NCBI RefSeq assembly: GCF_000214595.1 | Contig: NZ_AFIG01000001.1 | Coordinates: 2,088,382-2,152,381, forward strand | Source: Methylophaga thalassica MP | GTDB lineage: Bacteria; Pseudomonadota; Gammaproteobacteria; Nitrosococcales; Methylophagaceae | Length of the DNA: 64,000 nt | Direction: 5' to 3' | In this document: positions 26,903-36,601 of the stretch, piece by piece | Layout: every line of letters starts with the position of its first letter | How positions within the stretch are numbered: the stretch's first letter is position 1 | The notes under the pieces: model-generated | What the model was told of the DNA's origin: nothing | The model's input: the letters and a program-made list of their open reading frames with translations, nothing else | Database searches by the model: none | Made by a program: the position numbers and the translations under genes

Positions 26903-27460
26903 TTACACTTCCATTAAATCCGTTTCTTTTTCTGCGAGCACATCATCAATTTGCTTGATGGTAGCATCGGTGAGTCTCTGAATATCTTCTTCAGCACCGC
27001 GTTGCTCGTCTTCAGATATTTCTTTTTCTTTGAGTAGGTCTTTAAGCGTGCTGTTAGCATCACGACGAATATTACGTATCGCAATACGTGCATTTTCGGC
27101 TTCGTTTTTAGCGACTTTAACCAGATCACGACGACGTTCTTCGGTCAGAGGTGGAATAGGAATACGAATAGTCATACCAGCACTATTAGGATTCACACCA
27201 AGATCGGATGTCATAATCGCCTTCTCAACCACAGAGACCATGTCTTTTTCCCATGGTGTCACTGTCAATGTTCTTGAATCTTCAACACCAACGTTAGCGA
27301 CTTGACTTAATGGAACATCAGAACCGTAATACGGCACTTGCAGATGGTCCAGTAAGCTGGTGTGAGCACGTCCTGCACGAATTTTTGCCATTGCTGTTCC
27401 AAGTGCAGCAACACTTTTTTTCATACGATCAGCAGCATCTTTCTTGATATCTTCAATCAT
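26903..27460 (-). CDS. frr: Ribosome recycling factor
   Basis: Cytosolic factor that, with EF-G, splits post-termination ribosomes. The 185-residue product shows the long three-helix bundle domain and the hinge domain with [21 protein letters not shown], and the family signature [20 protein letters not shown]. It is eight bases after pyrH in the conserved order rpsB-tsf-pyrH-frr. Confidence 0.97.
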   Translation of the reverse strand: MIEDIKKDAADRMKKSVAALGTAMAKIRAGRAHTSLLDHLQVPYYGSDVPLSQVANVGVEDSRTLTVTPWEKDMVSVVEKAIMTSDLGVNPNSAGMTIRIPIPPLTEERRRDLVKVAKNEAENARIAIRNIRRDANSTLKDLLKEKEISEDEQRGAEEDIQRLTDATIKQIDDVLAEKETDLMEV

Positions 27461-27468
27461 ATTTAATC

Positions 27469-28194
27469 CTATTTCACTAATGTTCCAACTTGTTCGCCAT
27501 AGATAATTTTTGTCAGATTACCTTTTGTATGCACATCAAACACACGTAAAGGGATCTTTTGTTCCTGACACATGACGACAGCTGTAGTATCCATTACAGC
27601 AAGGCGGTTATTGATGACTTCATCGTAGCTAAGTTCATCATAACGAACAGCATTCGGATCTTTGCGGGGATCAGCATTATAAACCCCGTCTACCTGCGTC
27701 GCTTTTAACATCAGTTCTGCGCCGATTTCTACAGCCCGTAAACTTGCCGCTGAGTCTGTGGTGAAAAAGGGATTGCCTGTGCCGGCAGCGAAAATAACTA
27801 CGCGTCCTTTTTCCAGATGTCTGATGGCGCGGCGACGTAAATAATCTTCGCAAACCTCGTGGATTCTTATTGCAGACATGACACGACAGAAGGTACCGTT
27901 ACGTTCCAGCGCATCTTGTAAAGCCAGGGCATTCATGACTGTCGCTAACATACCCATATGATCAGCACTGACACGATCCATACCACTCGCGGCTAGACCT
28001 GCGCCACGGAAGATATTTCCGCCACCAATGACGACACCGAGCTGAACGCCTTGCGCGTTCAGCTCAGATATCTCTTTGGCAAAACGGGAAATCACTTCTG
28101 GCTGGATGCCATACTCCGCATCCCCCATCAGTGCCTCGCCACTCAGTTTGAGCAGGACACGCTTATAAACTGGCTGACTTCCCGTTTGTGTCAT
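27469..28194 (-). CDS. pyrH: UMP kinase
   Basis: Hexameric amino-acid-kinase-fold enzyme that phosphorylates UMP to UDP, feeding CTP and UDP-sugar pools. It shows [12 protein letters not shown] (residues 13-24), [24 protein letters not shown] and the C-terminal [11 protein letters not shown]. Length 241 is typical. It is three bases after tsf. Confidence 0.97.
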   Translation of the reverse strand: MTQTGSQPVYKRVLLKLSGEALMGDAEYGIQPEVISRFAKEISELNAQGVQLGVVIGGGNIFRGAGLAASGMDRVSADHMGMLATVMNALALQDALERNGTFCRVMSAIRIHEVCEDYLRRRAIRHLEKGRVVIFAAGTGNPFFTTDSAASLRAVEIGAELMLKATQVDGVYNADPRKDPNAVRYDELSYDEVINNRLAVMDTTAVVMCQEQKIPLRVFDVHTKGNLTKIIYGEQVGTLVK

Positions 28195-28197
28195 AAA

Positions 28198-29079
28198 TTA
28201 CTTCCCTCTGGCTTGTGCCATTACTTCTTCAGCAAAATTGTCTTCTGCTTTTTCAATACCTTCACCGACTTCAAAGAACTCAAAAGCTTCAATTGAAGCA
28301 CCGGCTTGTTTAATCAGTTTTTCAACTGTTACATCTGGATCTTTTACGAATGGTTGGCCAACCAGGCTGATTTCGTTAACGAATTTCGCCATACGGCCTT
28401 CAATCATTTTTTCGATGATGTTTTCAGGCTTGCCGCTATCACGTGCTTGAGTCGCCACGATATCACGTTCTTTGTCTAACAACTCTTGTGATAATTCATC
28501 TGGAGAAATCGCTTGTGGACGATTAGCCGCAACATGCATGGCTAAATCTTTAGCCAATTCTTCGTTACCACCTTTCAACTGCACCATTGTTCCGATGCGG
28601 TCACCGTGACGATAAAAACCGATAATGCCATCATCAGTATTTAATGAGGTGAAACGGCGAACTTGAATGTTTTCACCAATTTTTGCAACCAGTGCCTGAC
28701 GAACAGTTTCAACCGTATCACCAGAATCTAGTGTTAATTGTTTTAAAGCGTCTAAGTCAGCTGGCTGAGCTTCCAGTGCTTTTTTCGCTACAGCAGAAAC
28801 AAAGTTCACAAAATCGTCTGCTTTTGCCACGAAGTCAGTTTCAGAGTTCACTTCAACCATAACAGCGTGTTTGTTATCAGCACTAACTTCAATTCCGATA
28901 ATACCTTCAGCAGTAATACGGTCTGCTTTTTTATCGGCTTTTGCTAAACCTGATTTACGCATTTCTTCGATAGCGACTTCAATGTCACCATTTGCTTCAA
29001 CAAGTGCTTTTTTGCACTCCATCATGCCTGAGCCTGTACGCTCACGTAGTTCTTTTACTAAAGCTGCAGTAATTGCCAT
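28198..29079 (-). CDS. tsf: Elongation factor Ts
   Basis: Nucleotide exchange factor for EF-Tu. The N-terminal UBA-like domain has [20 protein letters not shown], and the core has the TDF exchange motif [12 protein letters not shown]; a coiled-coil and subdomain with [10 protein letters not shown] follow. Length 293 is usual. It lies 105 bases downstream of rpsB, with a strong hairpin in the gap. Confidence 0.97.
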   Translation of the reverse strand: MAITAALVKELRERTGSGMMECKKALVEANGDIEVAIEEMRKSGLAKADKKADRITAEGIIGIEVSADNKHAVMVEVNSETDFVAKADDFVNFVSAVAKKALEAQPADLDALKQLTLDSGDTVETVRQALVAKIGENIQVRRFTSLNTDDGIIGFYRHGDRIGTMVQLKGGNEELAKDLAMHVAANRPQAISPDELSQELLDKERDIVATQARDSGKPENIIEKMIEGRMAKFVNEISLVGQPFVKDPDVTVEKLIKQAGASIEAFEFFEVGEGIEKAEDNFAEEVMAQARGK

Positions 29080-29140
29080 TGCTCTAACCCTTTTAATCTG
29101 ATTGTTTTATGAATGCTCATCACTGAGCTCATATACAACA

Positions 29141-29164
29141 CAGGCCCACCCTCGGGCGAGCCTG
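29141..29164 (-). other. Stable hairpin between rpsB and tsf
   Basis: A 24-base segment folds on the minus strand into a stem of 10 base pairs, including two or three G-T pairs, closed by CGAG (outer arms CAGGC / GCCTG). It is not followed by a T run (TGTTGTATATGAG), so it is more like an attenuator, processing site or mRNA-stabilising element than a full terminator. A partial terminator here would fit the different amounts of S2 and EF-Ts made from this operon. Confidence 0.55.
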
Positions 29165-29184
29165 CTGAATTAAACTAGTAGAAA

Positions 29185-29937
29185 TTATTCGCTGGCTGAT
29201 TCAGCACTTTCTTCAGCAACTTCTACGAATTCTTCTTTTGCATCTGCAGTTGTGACAGAAGCGCGGCCTTCCAGAATGGCATCAGCAATGTTTGCAGTGT
29301 AAAGACGGATTGCACGCATTGAGTCATCATTACCTGGAATGACGTAATCAACGCCATCTGGGTTGCTGTTACTATCAACAACAGCGATAACAGGAATACC
29401 TAATTTTCTCGCTTCTTGGATCGCGATACGTTCATGTTCAACGTCAATCACAAACATCGCATCAGGCAAGCCAGTCATTTTACGAATACCGCCAATGCTT
29501 TTTTCTAATTTTTCTTGTTCACGAGCAAGATCTAATACTTCTTTTTTCTTCAGACCTTCAGTTTTACCTGACTCGATCATGTCTTGAATAGCATCCAAAC
29601 GCTTGATTGATTGACGCACTGTTTGGAAGTTAGTCAACATACCACCTAACCAGCGGCGGTTAACGTATGGCATTCCGGCGCGTTCAGCATCTTCACGAAT
29701 CGCATCTTGTGCTGCACGTTTTGTACCAACGAACATGATACGGCCTTTTTTAGAAGCTAGTTTGCTGACAAAATTCAACGCATCGTTGAACATTGGTAAG
29801 CTATGTTCTAAATTGATGATATGGATATTGTTACGTTTACCAAAGATGTATGGGCCCATTTTTGGGTTCCAGTAACGGGTTTGGTGCCCGAAATGAACGC
29901 CTGCTTCAAGCATTTGGCGCATTGTAGTTTTAGCCAT
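29185..29937 (-). CDS. rpsB: 30S ribosomal protein S2
   Basis: Ribosomal protein of the small subunit. The start is placed at ATG 29937 ([25 protein letters not shown] in family alignment), seven bases after AAGG; the frame upstream of it is leader sequence. Family motifs include [17 protein letters not shown] and [29 protein letters not shown]. It has 250 residues, a little longer than E. coli S2 (241), with an acidic C-terminal tail. It is the first gene of the long minus-strand operon. Confidence 0.97.
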   Translation of the reverse strand: MAKTTMRQMLEAGVHFGHQTRYWNPKMGPYIFGKRNNIHIINLEHSLPMFNDALNFVSKLASKKGRIMFVGTKRAAQDAIREDAERAGMPYVNRRWLGGMLTNFQTVRQSIKRLDAIQDMIESGKTEGLKKKEVLDLAREQEKLEKSIGGIRKMTGLPDAMFVIDVEHERIAIQEARKLGIPVIAVVDSNSNPDGVDYVIPGNDDSMRAIRLYTANIADAILEGRASVTTADAKEEFVEVAEESAESASE

Positions 29938-29957
29938 GTGTATACCTTTAATAGTAT

Positions 29958-30008
29958 GGGGTTGAACCTCCACGTACCCCAGTTGTCGACTAATTAGGCC
30001 AGACCTAA
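29958..30008 (-). promoter_or_regulatory. Structured rpsB leader (possible S2 autoregulatory element)
   Basis: Two hairpins lie in the rpsB leader on the minus strand: TTAGG / CCTAA at 29994-30008 and GGGGT / ACCCC at 29958-29980. The second encloses the sequence GTGGAGGTT and ends 21 bases before the start codon. Leaders of this kind bind S2 and repress rpsB-tsf in other gammaproteobacteria; that this one does so is inferred from position and pairing only. Confidence 0.45.
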
Positions 30009-30063
30009 TAGCACCCCGACACCTGTGACGGCACATGTGTGATTTTGCCTTCTTTCGGCGCGC

Positions 30064-30093
30064 ATATTATTCCATACTTAAGCAACAAAACAA
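30064..30093 (-). promoter_or_regulatory. Putative sigma-70 promoter of rpsB with GC-rich discriminator
   Basis: On the minus strand TTGTTT (plus 30088-30093) and TAATAT (plus 30064-30069) are 18 bases apart, and TAATAT is followed at once by GCGCGCC. A GC-rich discriminator is typical of ribosomal promoters under stringent (ppGpp) control. Confidence 0.55.
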
Positions 30094-30208
30094 AGCTAAA
30101 AGAACAATTAACAGCATCGCCAGGAATGATCACTGGTGACTAAAGCTGATTTACGGCAAACTATGCCTGATATCAGAAACCTCATTTCAAAATTAGCAGG
30201 GAATTTAA

Positions 30209-30976
30209 ATGGCTGTCAGTATAAAAACTGCCGAAGAAATTGAAAAAATGCGTGTTGCGGGAAAACTCGCCGCTGACGTTCTGACAATGATTGAACCACA
30301 TGTCCAGGCCGGTATTACCACTGAAGAGCTCAATCAAATCTGTCATGACTATATCGTCAATGAACAACAAGCCATTCCTGCCCCTTTAAATTACCACGGC
30401 TTCCCCCGCTCCATATGTACCTCGGTTAACCATGTTATCTGTCATGGTATTCCCAGTGAGAAAAAACTGAAAGATGGCGATATCATCAATATCGATATCA
30501 CGGTCATTAAAGATGGTTACCATGGCGATACCAGTAAAATGTTTCAGATTGGTAAAACATCTATCTTGGCTCAACGTCTTTGTCGTGTCGCCCGCGAATC
30601 CATGTTTGTGGGCATTGAAATGGTTAAGCCTGGTATCCGACTGGGCGATATAGGTCATGCTATCCAGACCTATGCAGAGAAAGAAAACTTCTCGGTTGTT
30701 CGTGAATACTGTGGTCATGGCATTGGTCAGGTCTTTCATGAAGATCCTCAAGTCCTTCACTACGGCACACCAGATACCGGACTTGAACTCAAACCCGGTA
30801 TGACCTTCACTATCGAACCTATGATTAATGCCGGTAAACGCCACGTCCGTCAATTACCCGATGGCTGGACCGTGGTGACCAAAGACCGTTCCTTATCAGC
30901 ACAATGGGAACACACAATTTTAGTGACTGATAACGGTTATGAGATTCTCACCTTACGTGAAGAAGAAACTGTTTAA
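30209..30976 (+). CDS. map: Type I methionine aminopeptidase
   Basis: Removes the initiator methionine from nascent proteins. The dinuclear metal ligands are visible as D96, D107, H170, E203 and E234, each one lower than the E. coli numbers, and the substrate His78/79 region reads VNHVICHGIPS. Length 255 is normal for the short type Ia enzyme. It starts with ATG after an AGGG Shine-Dalgarno, is divergent from rpsB (the usual genomic arrangement) and is followed 15 bases later by glnD. Confidence 0.96.
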   Translation: MAVSIKTAEEIEKMRVAGKLAADVLTMIEPHVQAGITTEELNQICHDYIVNEQQAIPAPLNYHGFPRSICTSVNHVICHGIPSEKKLKDGDIINIDITVIKDGYHGDTSKMFQIGKTSILAQRLCRVARESMFVGIEMVKPGIRLGDIGHAIQTYAEKENFSVVREYCGHGIGQVFHEDPQVLHYGTPDTGLELKPGMTFTIEPMINAGKRHVRQLPDGWTVVTKDRSLSAQWEHTILVTDNGYEILTLREEETV

Positions 30977-30991
30977 TCTATAAGGTGTTGT

Positions 30992-33610
30992 ATGCCTCAG
31001 CAGACTCTATCTATCTGGGAAGTCGGTAACTTAGTTATACCTTCTGATGCAGAGGTAACCAATGAAATTTGTCGCCAAGCCCTAAAACAAGGCCAGTCGT
31101 ACCTGCAACAACAGTTTGATGCTGGCAGCCCGATTGAAGAATTAGTCTATCAACGTGCCTCTTTTGTTGATGAAATTCTTAATCAGATCTGGCAACAGCA
31201 CATTTCCGATGATACCCCTGTCAGTTTAATTGCTGTCGGAGGCTATGGTCGTGGTGAGCTTCACCCCTACTCTGATATTGATGTTTTAATCTTACTCGAT
31301 GAGTCAATCTCTGACTCTCCGCCGGATTCTCTATCGAGCTTCCTGACTCAACTTTGGGATGTGGGTCTGGAAATTGGTCACAGTGTCAGAACGATACAGG
31401 AATGCCGCCAGCAGGCTGAAGAAGACATCACCATTGCCACCAATTTGCTTGAAGCACGTATTTTATGTGGTGCCAGCAATCTGTTTGAGTCTCTGCAACA
31501 ATTGACTGTCACCAATAAAACCTGGGATACACGGCGTTTTTTTGAATTAAAAAGACAAGAGCAATTAGAACGTCATCAGCGTTATAACGATACAGCCAAC
31601 AATCTTGAACCTAATATTAAAGAATCACCGGGCGGACTCAGAGATATTCAGGTCGTCAACTGGGTGGCGCAGCAACATTTTGATGTCAAAAATCTGGAAG
31701 GACTTCGTCAAAAAGGCTTTCTGGCAAATAGTGAATATGAAACCTTACAGAAAGCGCAAAACTTTTTGTGGACAATCCGCTTTGCTCTCCATCACCTTGC
31801 TGGTCGTAAACAAGAAAAATTAATGATCGACTTTCAGCGAGAACTCGCCAAAAAGTTGGGATACAAAGACGATGAGTCCCGGCTAGCCGTCGAAAAATTC
31901 ATGAAAGATTATTATCGTTGTGCCCGCTCTGTGCGGCAGATGAATAGTCTTCTACTGCAGCTATTTGAAGAAACCATTATCCTTGCCGATGAACCGCGTG
32001 AGGTGAAAGTCATTAATCGTCGCTTTCAGTCTCATAATGGCTATCTGGAAACGATCAATCCTGGCATTTTTGCTTACTACCCTTATGCCTTGCTGGAAGT
32101 TTTTCTTATTCTTCAACAAAACCCTGACCTCAAAGGAGTCAGAGCCTCCACCATCCGTCAGATTCATGCCCATTTACATCTGATAGATGATAATTTCCGC
32201 CGGGATATAAAAAATCGCACCTTGTTTATGGAAATTATTCGTCAGCCTAAAGGTGTGACACATGAGTTTCGACGTATGAATGAGTTAGGGGTGCTGGGTG
32301 CTTATCTACCTGAGTTCGGTTGCGTCGTCGGTCAGATGCAACATGATTTATTTCATGCCTATACAGTCGATGAACATACGCTGTTTCTGGTCGGCAATTT
32401 AAGACGTTTCTCCTGTGAAGAAAATCGAGAAGAGTTTCCTTTATGTTCGGAAGTGTTCAATCAACTTCCGAAACCGGAAATACTCTATATCGCTGGCATT
32501 TATCATGATATTGCCAAAGGTAGAGGTGGCGATCACAGTGTATTAGGCGTGGTTGATGCGAAAGCATTTTGTGAACGACATAATTTGAGTGATTATGATA
32601 CGAGTATTGTGGCTTTTTTGATCCGTCATCATCTTGCGATGTCGACCACCGCTCAAAAAAGTGATTTAGAAGATCCCACCGTCATCAAGAAATTTGCTGA
32701 GCTGGTAGAAACAACTGAACGACTCAACTATCTCTATCTGTTAACCGTTGCTGATATCAGGGCCACCAATAATAATTTATGGAATGGCTGGCGAGACTCT
32801 TTATTAAAACAGCTTTACCATAGCACCCATCAGTGGATTGAACACACTGAGGCTCAGGCAAAAAGCACGCGTGAAAAGAGTTATAAAAAATATCAGGAAG
32901 CGATGCAGAAACTGCTTGCTAAAGGCCGTAGCCAGGAAGATATCAGCAAACTCTGGCACGCTTATGATCTGGATTATTTTTTAAGACACTCGATTGATGA
33001 ACTAGTCTGGCAATCAGAACAACGCTTAGACCATCTCGATGAAGATCCGTTAATTGCACTGAGAAAACACAACGATCAACAGACGCTGGAGATCTTTATC
33101 GTCACCCATGATCGGGCGGGTATTTTTGCCGCTATCACTGCAGCCCTTGAGCAGTGCCAACTGAATGTTCTCGACGCAAAAATCAATGTCACTAAGGAAC
33201 ATGATGCTTTAAATACGTTTATCGTTAATGGTGACAGACTTGATACTAGACAAATTACCCGTTCGCTTGAAAAACAATTAGCAAACACTTCCCATGTCAA
33301 ACCTTACAGTCCGACCATCACGCCAAGGACTATGAAGCTGTTTCAGACGCAACCGAATATTGATTTTGAAACAAATCTTCAGCAAAACCATACGGTGATG
33401 TCTTTGCATACACATGACAGACCAGGACTGGTATCGGCTATCGCGCAAGTGTTTCTGTCATGTAAAGTTCAGCTTATTAACGCCAAAATTAATACATTAG
33501 GTGATCAGGTGGAAGACGTATTTTTTATCACCACTGCCGATGACAATGCGCTTGATGAATTGGAAGAAAATGCACTCAAAGAACAACTTTTGAGTGGTTT
33601 ATCTCAATAA
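30992..33610 (+). CDS. glnD: [Protein-PII] uridylyltransferase / uridylyl-removing enzyme
   Basis: Main nitrogen sensor of the cell: it uridylylates PII (GlnB/GlnK) when glutamine is low and removes UMP when it is high. The nucleotidyltransferase motif GGYGRGELHPYSDID is at residues 83-97, the HD hydrolase motif at H505-D506 (IYHDIAKGRGGDH), and two ACT domains at about 690-770 and 800-872 (DRAGIFAAI, DRPGLVSAIAQ). Length 872 is typical. It is downstream of map. Functionally it links to the sigma-54/NtrC-controlled amt gene at 16385. Confidence 0.96.
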   Translation: MPQQTLSIWEVGNLVIPSDAEVTNEICRQALKQGQSYLQQQFDAGSPIEELVYQRASFVDEILNQIWQQHISDDTPVSLIAVGGYGRGELHPYSDIDVLILLDESISDSPPDSLSSFLTQLWDVGLEIGHSVRTIQECRQQAEEDITIATNLLEARILCGASNLFESLQQLTVTNKTWDTRRFFELKRQEQLERHQRYNDTANNLEPNIKESPGGLRDIQVVNWVAQQHFDVKNLEGLRQKGFLANSEYETLQKAQNFLWTIRFALHHLAGRKQEKLMIDFQRELAKKLGYKDDESRLAVEKFMKDYYRCARSVRQMNSLLLQLFEETIILADEPREVKVINRRFQSHNGYLETINPGIFAYYPYALLEVFLILQQNPDLKGVRASTIRQIHAHLHLIDDNFRRDIKNRTLFMEIIRQPKGVTHEFRRMNELGVLGAYLPEFGCVVGQMQHDLFHAYTVDEHTLFLVGNLRRFSCEENREEFPLCSEVFNQLPKPEILYIAGIYHDIAKGRGGDHSVLGVVDAKAFCERHNLSDYDTSIVAFLIRHHLAMSTTAQKSDLEDPTVIKKFAELVETTERLNYLYLLTVADIRATNNNLWNGWRDSLLKQLYHSTHQWIEHTEAQAKSTREKSYKKYQEAMQKLLAKGRSQEDISKLWHAYDLDYFLRHSIDELVWQSEQRLDHLDEDPLIALRKHNDQQTLEIFIVTHDRAGIFAAITAALEQCQLNVLDAKINVTKEHDALNTFIVNGDRLDTRQITRSLEKQLANTSHVKPYSPTITPRTMKLFQTQPNIDFETNLQQNHTVMSLHTHDRPGLVSAIAQVFLSCKVQLINAKINTLGDQVEDVFFITTADDNALDELEENALKEQLLSGLSQ

Positions 33611-33639
33611 AAAAAACGGCATGTACGACATGCCGTTTT
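33611..33639. terminator. Rho-independent terminator, bidirectional
   Basis: A 12-bp stem AAAACGGCATGT / ACATGCCGTTTT with an ACG loop directly follows the glnD stop and lies 15 bases beyond the end of the convergent ComEA-like gene. A and T runs flank it, so it can end both transcripts. Confidence 0.9.
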
Positions 33640-33654
33640 CTATATCAAATACGA

Positions 33655-33924
33655 TTATTTTTTGGAGACAATCAGCTCTTCAGACAGCTGTTGTAGTTTT
33701 TTATGCCCAATGCCTTTGACGTTGGTAAGCTCCTCAACTGTTTTAAACTCACCATGAGCATCACGATATTGAATAATGGCGTCTGCTGTTGCTGGTCCAA
33801 CACCACTTAACATCTGTAACTCTTCTGATGTTGCTGTATTCAGATCAACCTTGTCGGCAGCAAAAGCAAAAGAGCTGCTCAGAAAAAAAGATAATACTAA
33901 GGCAGAAATTGATTTTCGTAACAT
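33655..33924 (-). CDS. ComEA-like helix-hairpin-helix protein
   Basis: Small exported protein of 89 residues with a signal peptide (MLRKSISALVLSFFLSSSFAFA) and one ComEA-type double helix-hairpin-helix DNA-binding unit: VDLNTATSEELQMLSGVGPATADAI and ELTNVKGIGHKKL. It lacks the SLBB part and membrane anchor of Gram-positive ComEA, as is usual for Gram-negative periplasmic versions, which bind incoming DNA in natural transformation. GGAG precedes the ATG. It stands alone after the polysaccharide locus; no other competence gene is nearby. Confidence 0.88.
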   Translation of the reverse strand: MLRKSISALVLSFFLSSSFAFAADKVDLNTATSEELQMLSGVGPATADAIIQYRDAHGEFKTVEELTNVKGIGHKKLQQLSEELIVSKK

Positions 33925-33958
33925 AATCCATACTCCGTGTTAAAACTAAGTCCATAAA

Positions 33959-33976
33959 CAGTTTCTCCTGAAACTG
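33959..33976 (-). terminator. Weak hairpin after the polysaccharide operon
   Basis: CAGTTTC-N4-GAAACTG forms a 7-bp stem 73 bases after the last gene of the polysaccharide operon; on the minus strand it is followed by TTTATGG. GC content and T run are both modest, so it is only a candidate terminator, and it would also lie in the leader of the ComEA-like gene. Confidence 0.35.
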
Positions 33977-34048
33977 AGTGTTTAGATTAGATGAACAAAC
34001 CCACGGAAATCAAACAGGCTTTTTATAGAATGTGATCTGGCTCACAAG

Positions 34049-34600
34049 TCACTTTCTGATACGATCCCCCGCGCCTTTGCCAGTCAAAGTGAGGAAAATT
34101 AAATAGAAATACTGCTTCACTGAGAACGATTCAATCATTTTGGCATCGGTTTCAGCAAGTAATTCAGGTGTCGACATATCAATATCATTGACCTGAGCTA
34201 AACCGGTAATACCGGGACGCACCGAAAATACATTCCGTTTGTTTCTTGCTTCAATCAACTCAAACTGGCTTTCCAGACAGGGCCTTGGCCCAACCAAGCT
34301 CATATCGCCTTTCAATACATTCCAAAGCTGAGGCAGTTCATCCAACTTTGTTCTTCTGAGAAAACGCCCGAAAGGTGTGACTGAAGACTCCGCAGCCAAA
34401 TGTGTTGCTACATGAACAGTGTCTTTTCGCATAGTTCTGAATTTAACCAAAGTAAAAAACACTTTATCTTTTCCCACTCTTTGCTGATAAAACAAGGGGC
34501 TTCCCGAGTCAAAAATCCCAATAAGGAATAATAAAATGAGTAAAGGAGAGAATATAATCAGTCCAGTAAAAGCAAAAAAAACATCTAAAATTCTTATCAT
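34049..34600 (-). CDS. Small monotopic phosphoglycosyl transferase (initiating sugar transferase)
   Basis: Starts the polysaccharide repeat unit by moving a sugar-1-phosphate from a UDP-sugar to undecaprenyl phosphate at the inner membrane. The 183-residue protein has one N-terminal re-entrant hydrophobic segment (about residues 8-29), the catalytic Asp87-Glu88 dyad (KLDELPQLWNVLKGDMSLVGPRP) and a C-terminal PGITGLAQV. This is the minimal PglC-like form without the extra transmembrane domain of WbaP/WcaJ. Coupling (four-base overlap) to a WbpV-like reductase suggests its substrate is UDP-QuiNAc or UDP-FucNAc; this is inference from context. Confidence 0.88.
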   Translation of the reverse strand: MIRILDVFFAFTGLIIFSPLLILLFLIGIFDSGSPLFYQQRVGKDKVFFTLVKFRTMRKDTVHVATHLAAESSVTPFGRFLRRTKLDELPQLWNVLKGDMSLVGPRPCLESQFELIEARNKRNVFSVRPGITGLAQVNDIDMSTPELLAETDAKMIESFSVKQYFYLIFLTLTGKGAGDRIRK

Positions 34601-35547
34601 TTCTCTCTCTCTACCATTTTTCTTAATTGGCTAGGTAAATCAGAGATCGGTTCCCAGCCAAGTAACACCTTTGCCTTGTCTTTTCTGACAATTAGACAAC
34701 TATATAACTTTCGATATATGTTTTTTTTTCCTATACATACCAGTAACCATCGCAACGGCGTTTTTGGTATATAAAAAAGCCTTAGCGACTTCTTGTAGGC
34801 TTCAGAAATGGCAATGAGTAAACCCGTTGTAGACACATCATCCTTATCAGCAATCAGGAAAGTCTCATTTTTTGCTTTTGGGTTCTCAATACAGGTCCAT
34901 ATAAAGTCAGTCAAATTGTCAATTGCAAGTACTGATCGCCAGTTTTTCATTTTTGCGAAAGGAAGTGGGAGTCCTTTTCGTACAAGCTTTATCAGTTTCT
35001 CGAAATTACCTTTAACCCCAGGCCCATAAACCAAAGGTGGACGTATTATCGTGTATGCCATATTGGATGCATGACAGATAGTTTTTAAGTGATTTTCGGC
35101 GGCTAATTTCGAATGAGCGTATTCATCCTCAGGTAATGGTATGTCAGTCTCACAGAAAGGCTTTAATGTATCACTCGTTTCTTCACCGTTTACCTTGATT
35201 GAACTTATAAAAATAAAGTGTTTTACCCCCGCAATAGCAGCCTGACTTGCTAAAACTCGAGTTAACTCCACGTTTACTTTTTGATATACGGCTCTTTCCT
35301 CATCCTCGTTTTTATGCGGAATATCTATAGCAGCCAAGGCATGAATAATCACATCAATTGAACTCAAATCCAGTGATGAAATAGTTTCGCTGTTTATTTC
35401 TGGATAAAGCCAATATTCAATTTCTGGGATAGATTTGCCTGAGGCTGTTCGCTGTAATGCGACAAGCTCAACTTCTTTCTCCTTAGAGCATGAAGCAAGT
35501 ACATTCTGCCCAATAAAGCCATTTGCACCCGTAATTAAAATTCGCAT
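34597..35547 (-). CDS. NAD-dependent epimerase/dehydratase (WbpV-like 4-ketoreductase)
   Basis: Extended SDR enzyme of 316 residues, probably reducing UDP-4-keto-6-deoxy-GlcNAc (product of the WbpM-type enzyme at 57245) to UDP-QuiNAc or UDP-FucNAc. It has the Rossmann motif GANGFIG at 7-13, ISSIKVNGE at 114-122, Y143-x3-K147 (YAHSK) and RPPLVYGPGVKGNF. The pairing with a small phosphoglycosyl transferase is the same as wbpV with wbpL or wreQ with wreU in other O-antigen loci. The C-4 stereochemistry of the product cannot be read from sequence. Confidence 0.82.
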   Translation of the reverse strand: MRILITGANGFIGQNVLASCSKEKEVELVALQRTASGKSIPEIEYWLYPEINSETISSLDLSSIDVIIHALAAIDIPHKNEDEERAVYQKVNVELTRVLASQAAIAGVKHFIFISSIKVNGEETSDTLKPFCETDIPLPEDEYAHSKLAAENHLKTICHASNMAYTIIRPPLVYGPGVKGNFEKLIKLVRKGLPLPFAKMKNWRSVLAIDNLTDFIWTCIENPKAKNETFLIADKDDVSTTGLLIAISEAYKKSLRLFYIPKTPLRWLLVCIGKKNIYRKLYSCLIVRKDKAKVLLGWEPISDLPSQLRKMVEREK

Positions 35548-35568
35548 TTATTTAATCTAACAACTGTT

Positions 35569-36600
35569 TTATTTGAGAAAAGGAATTAGTGAGGGGTACA
35601 GATAAACAAATCTTGCTAAAGCGTAAAGCGCTGCAAAGGTGATTATTAAATAACATACCCAATAATATTTATTTTTCTGCCACTCCAAAAAAACACTCGT
35701 CAAATAGAGTGGTAGCGTAATCATCATCAATTCCGCTAACCGCGTGGCAGGAGCGACATGAGTATACATCGTTGACATAAATATAATACCCATAAGTCCT
35801 GTCCCAACTAAAACTCTCACTTTAGGGTCAGAAAAAATAGAGTTTCTAAGTGTATAAACCACAAAAAGGTTTAATGCATAAAATATCGCTAAAAAGTAGA
35901 AAAATAGCCCAGTACGGTTCTGCTCACTAACGATAGTAGGATCAGCATAAAATAAATATTTTTGATTAATATAAGCCGACAATAATTCTATTATCTGGAA
36001 GAGTGAAATATTAAAAAAAATAAATAAGGGTGATAGCAAGAAGACTGTTACCAAAGCAGTAAAAAAATGTTTGCTATAGAAAATTGGAAATATAATCAAG
36101 AAAACTAAGCAAGTGAAGTGAATTTGTGATGACAAGAGAATTAGGCATAAGCTTAATACTGGCTTCTTATCGTACAAAGTATAAATCGCCATTATCACTA
36201 GAGCGGTGGCATAAGCAACTCTGAGAACAGTTCCTTCCAATAAAAAAAGATAGAAACAGCAATAAAAGAAAATGGTTAGCCATGCTCTATCACTCATTTT
36301 CTGGTAGAAATTTAACTTTAGTGTTAACAGGGCCATCGTCGTCAATAAGGTAAATGATTTAAAACCGATCAACTCACCCCAAAACTTACTGCTCCAGAAA
36401 TATACAACTTCATGAGTTAATGAAAATGAGAGAATCAAGTCCATCCAGCTTTTTTCTTCAATAAGCAAAAATAACCATTTGTAATCTTTCCAGTCTTTTG
36501 ACGCAGAGATCATTAATAAAAATGCAATAAGACCCAAGGCGAGATAGATGGAATTAGTTAGTACTTGATTTCGCTTTAATTGAAACTTTATAAATTCCAC
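35569..36600 (-). CDS. wzy: EpsG-like polysaccharide polymerase (Wzy)
   Basis: Multi-spanning inner-membrane protein of 343 residues with about ten hydrophobic segments and the pattern of the EpsG family (polysaccharide polymerases), for instance GTVLRVAYATALVIMAIY and SSQIHFTCLVFL, which resemble the R/A-T and SxIHxT stretches of that family. It is the only polymerase candidate in the locus. It sits between the second flippase and the initiating enzymes, as expected for a Wzx/Wzy pathway. No Wzz chain-length regulator is in the window. Such proteins are poorly conserved, so the assignment rests on topology plus context. Confidence 0.78.
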   Translation of the reverse strand: MEFIKFQLKRNQVLTNSIYLALGLIAFLLMISASKDWKDYKWLFLLIEEKSWMDLILSFSLTHEVVYFWSSKFWGELIGFKSFTLLTTMALLTLKLNFYQKMSDRAWLTIFFYCCFYLFLLEGTVLRVAYATALVIMAIYTLYDKKPVLSLCLILLSSQIHFTCLVFLIIFPIFYSKHFFTALVTVFLLSPLFIFFNISLFQIIELLSAYINQKYLFYADPTIVSEQNRTGLFFYFLAIFYALNLFVVYTLRNSIFSDPKVRVLVGTGLMGIIFMSTMYTHVAPATRLAELMMITLPLYLTSVFLEWQKNKYYWVCYLIITFAALYALARFVYLYPSLIPFLK

Positions 36601-36601
36601 T

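Noticed and set aside
29938-30036. Longer N-terminus of S2 starting at 30036
   Set aside because: The extra 33 residues are translated leader sequence with hairpins; family proteins begin at [10 protein letters not shown] and the ribosome-binding site precedes 29937.
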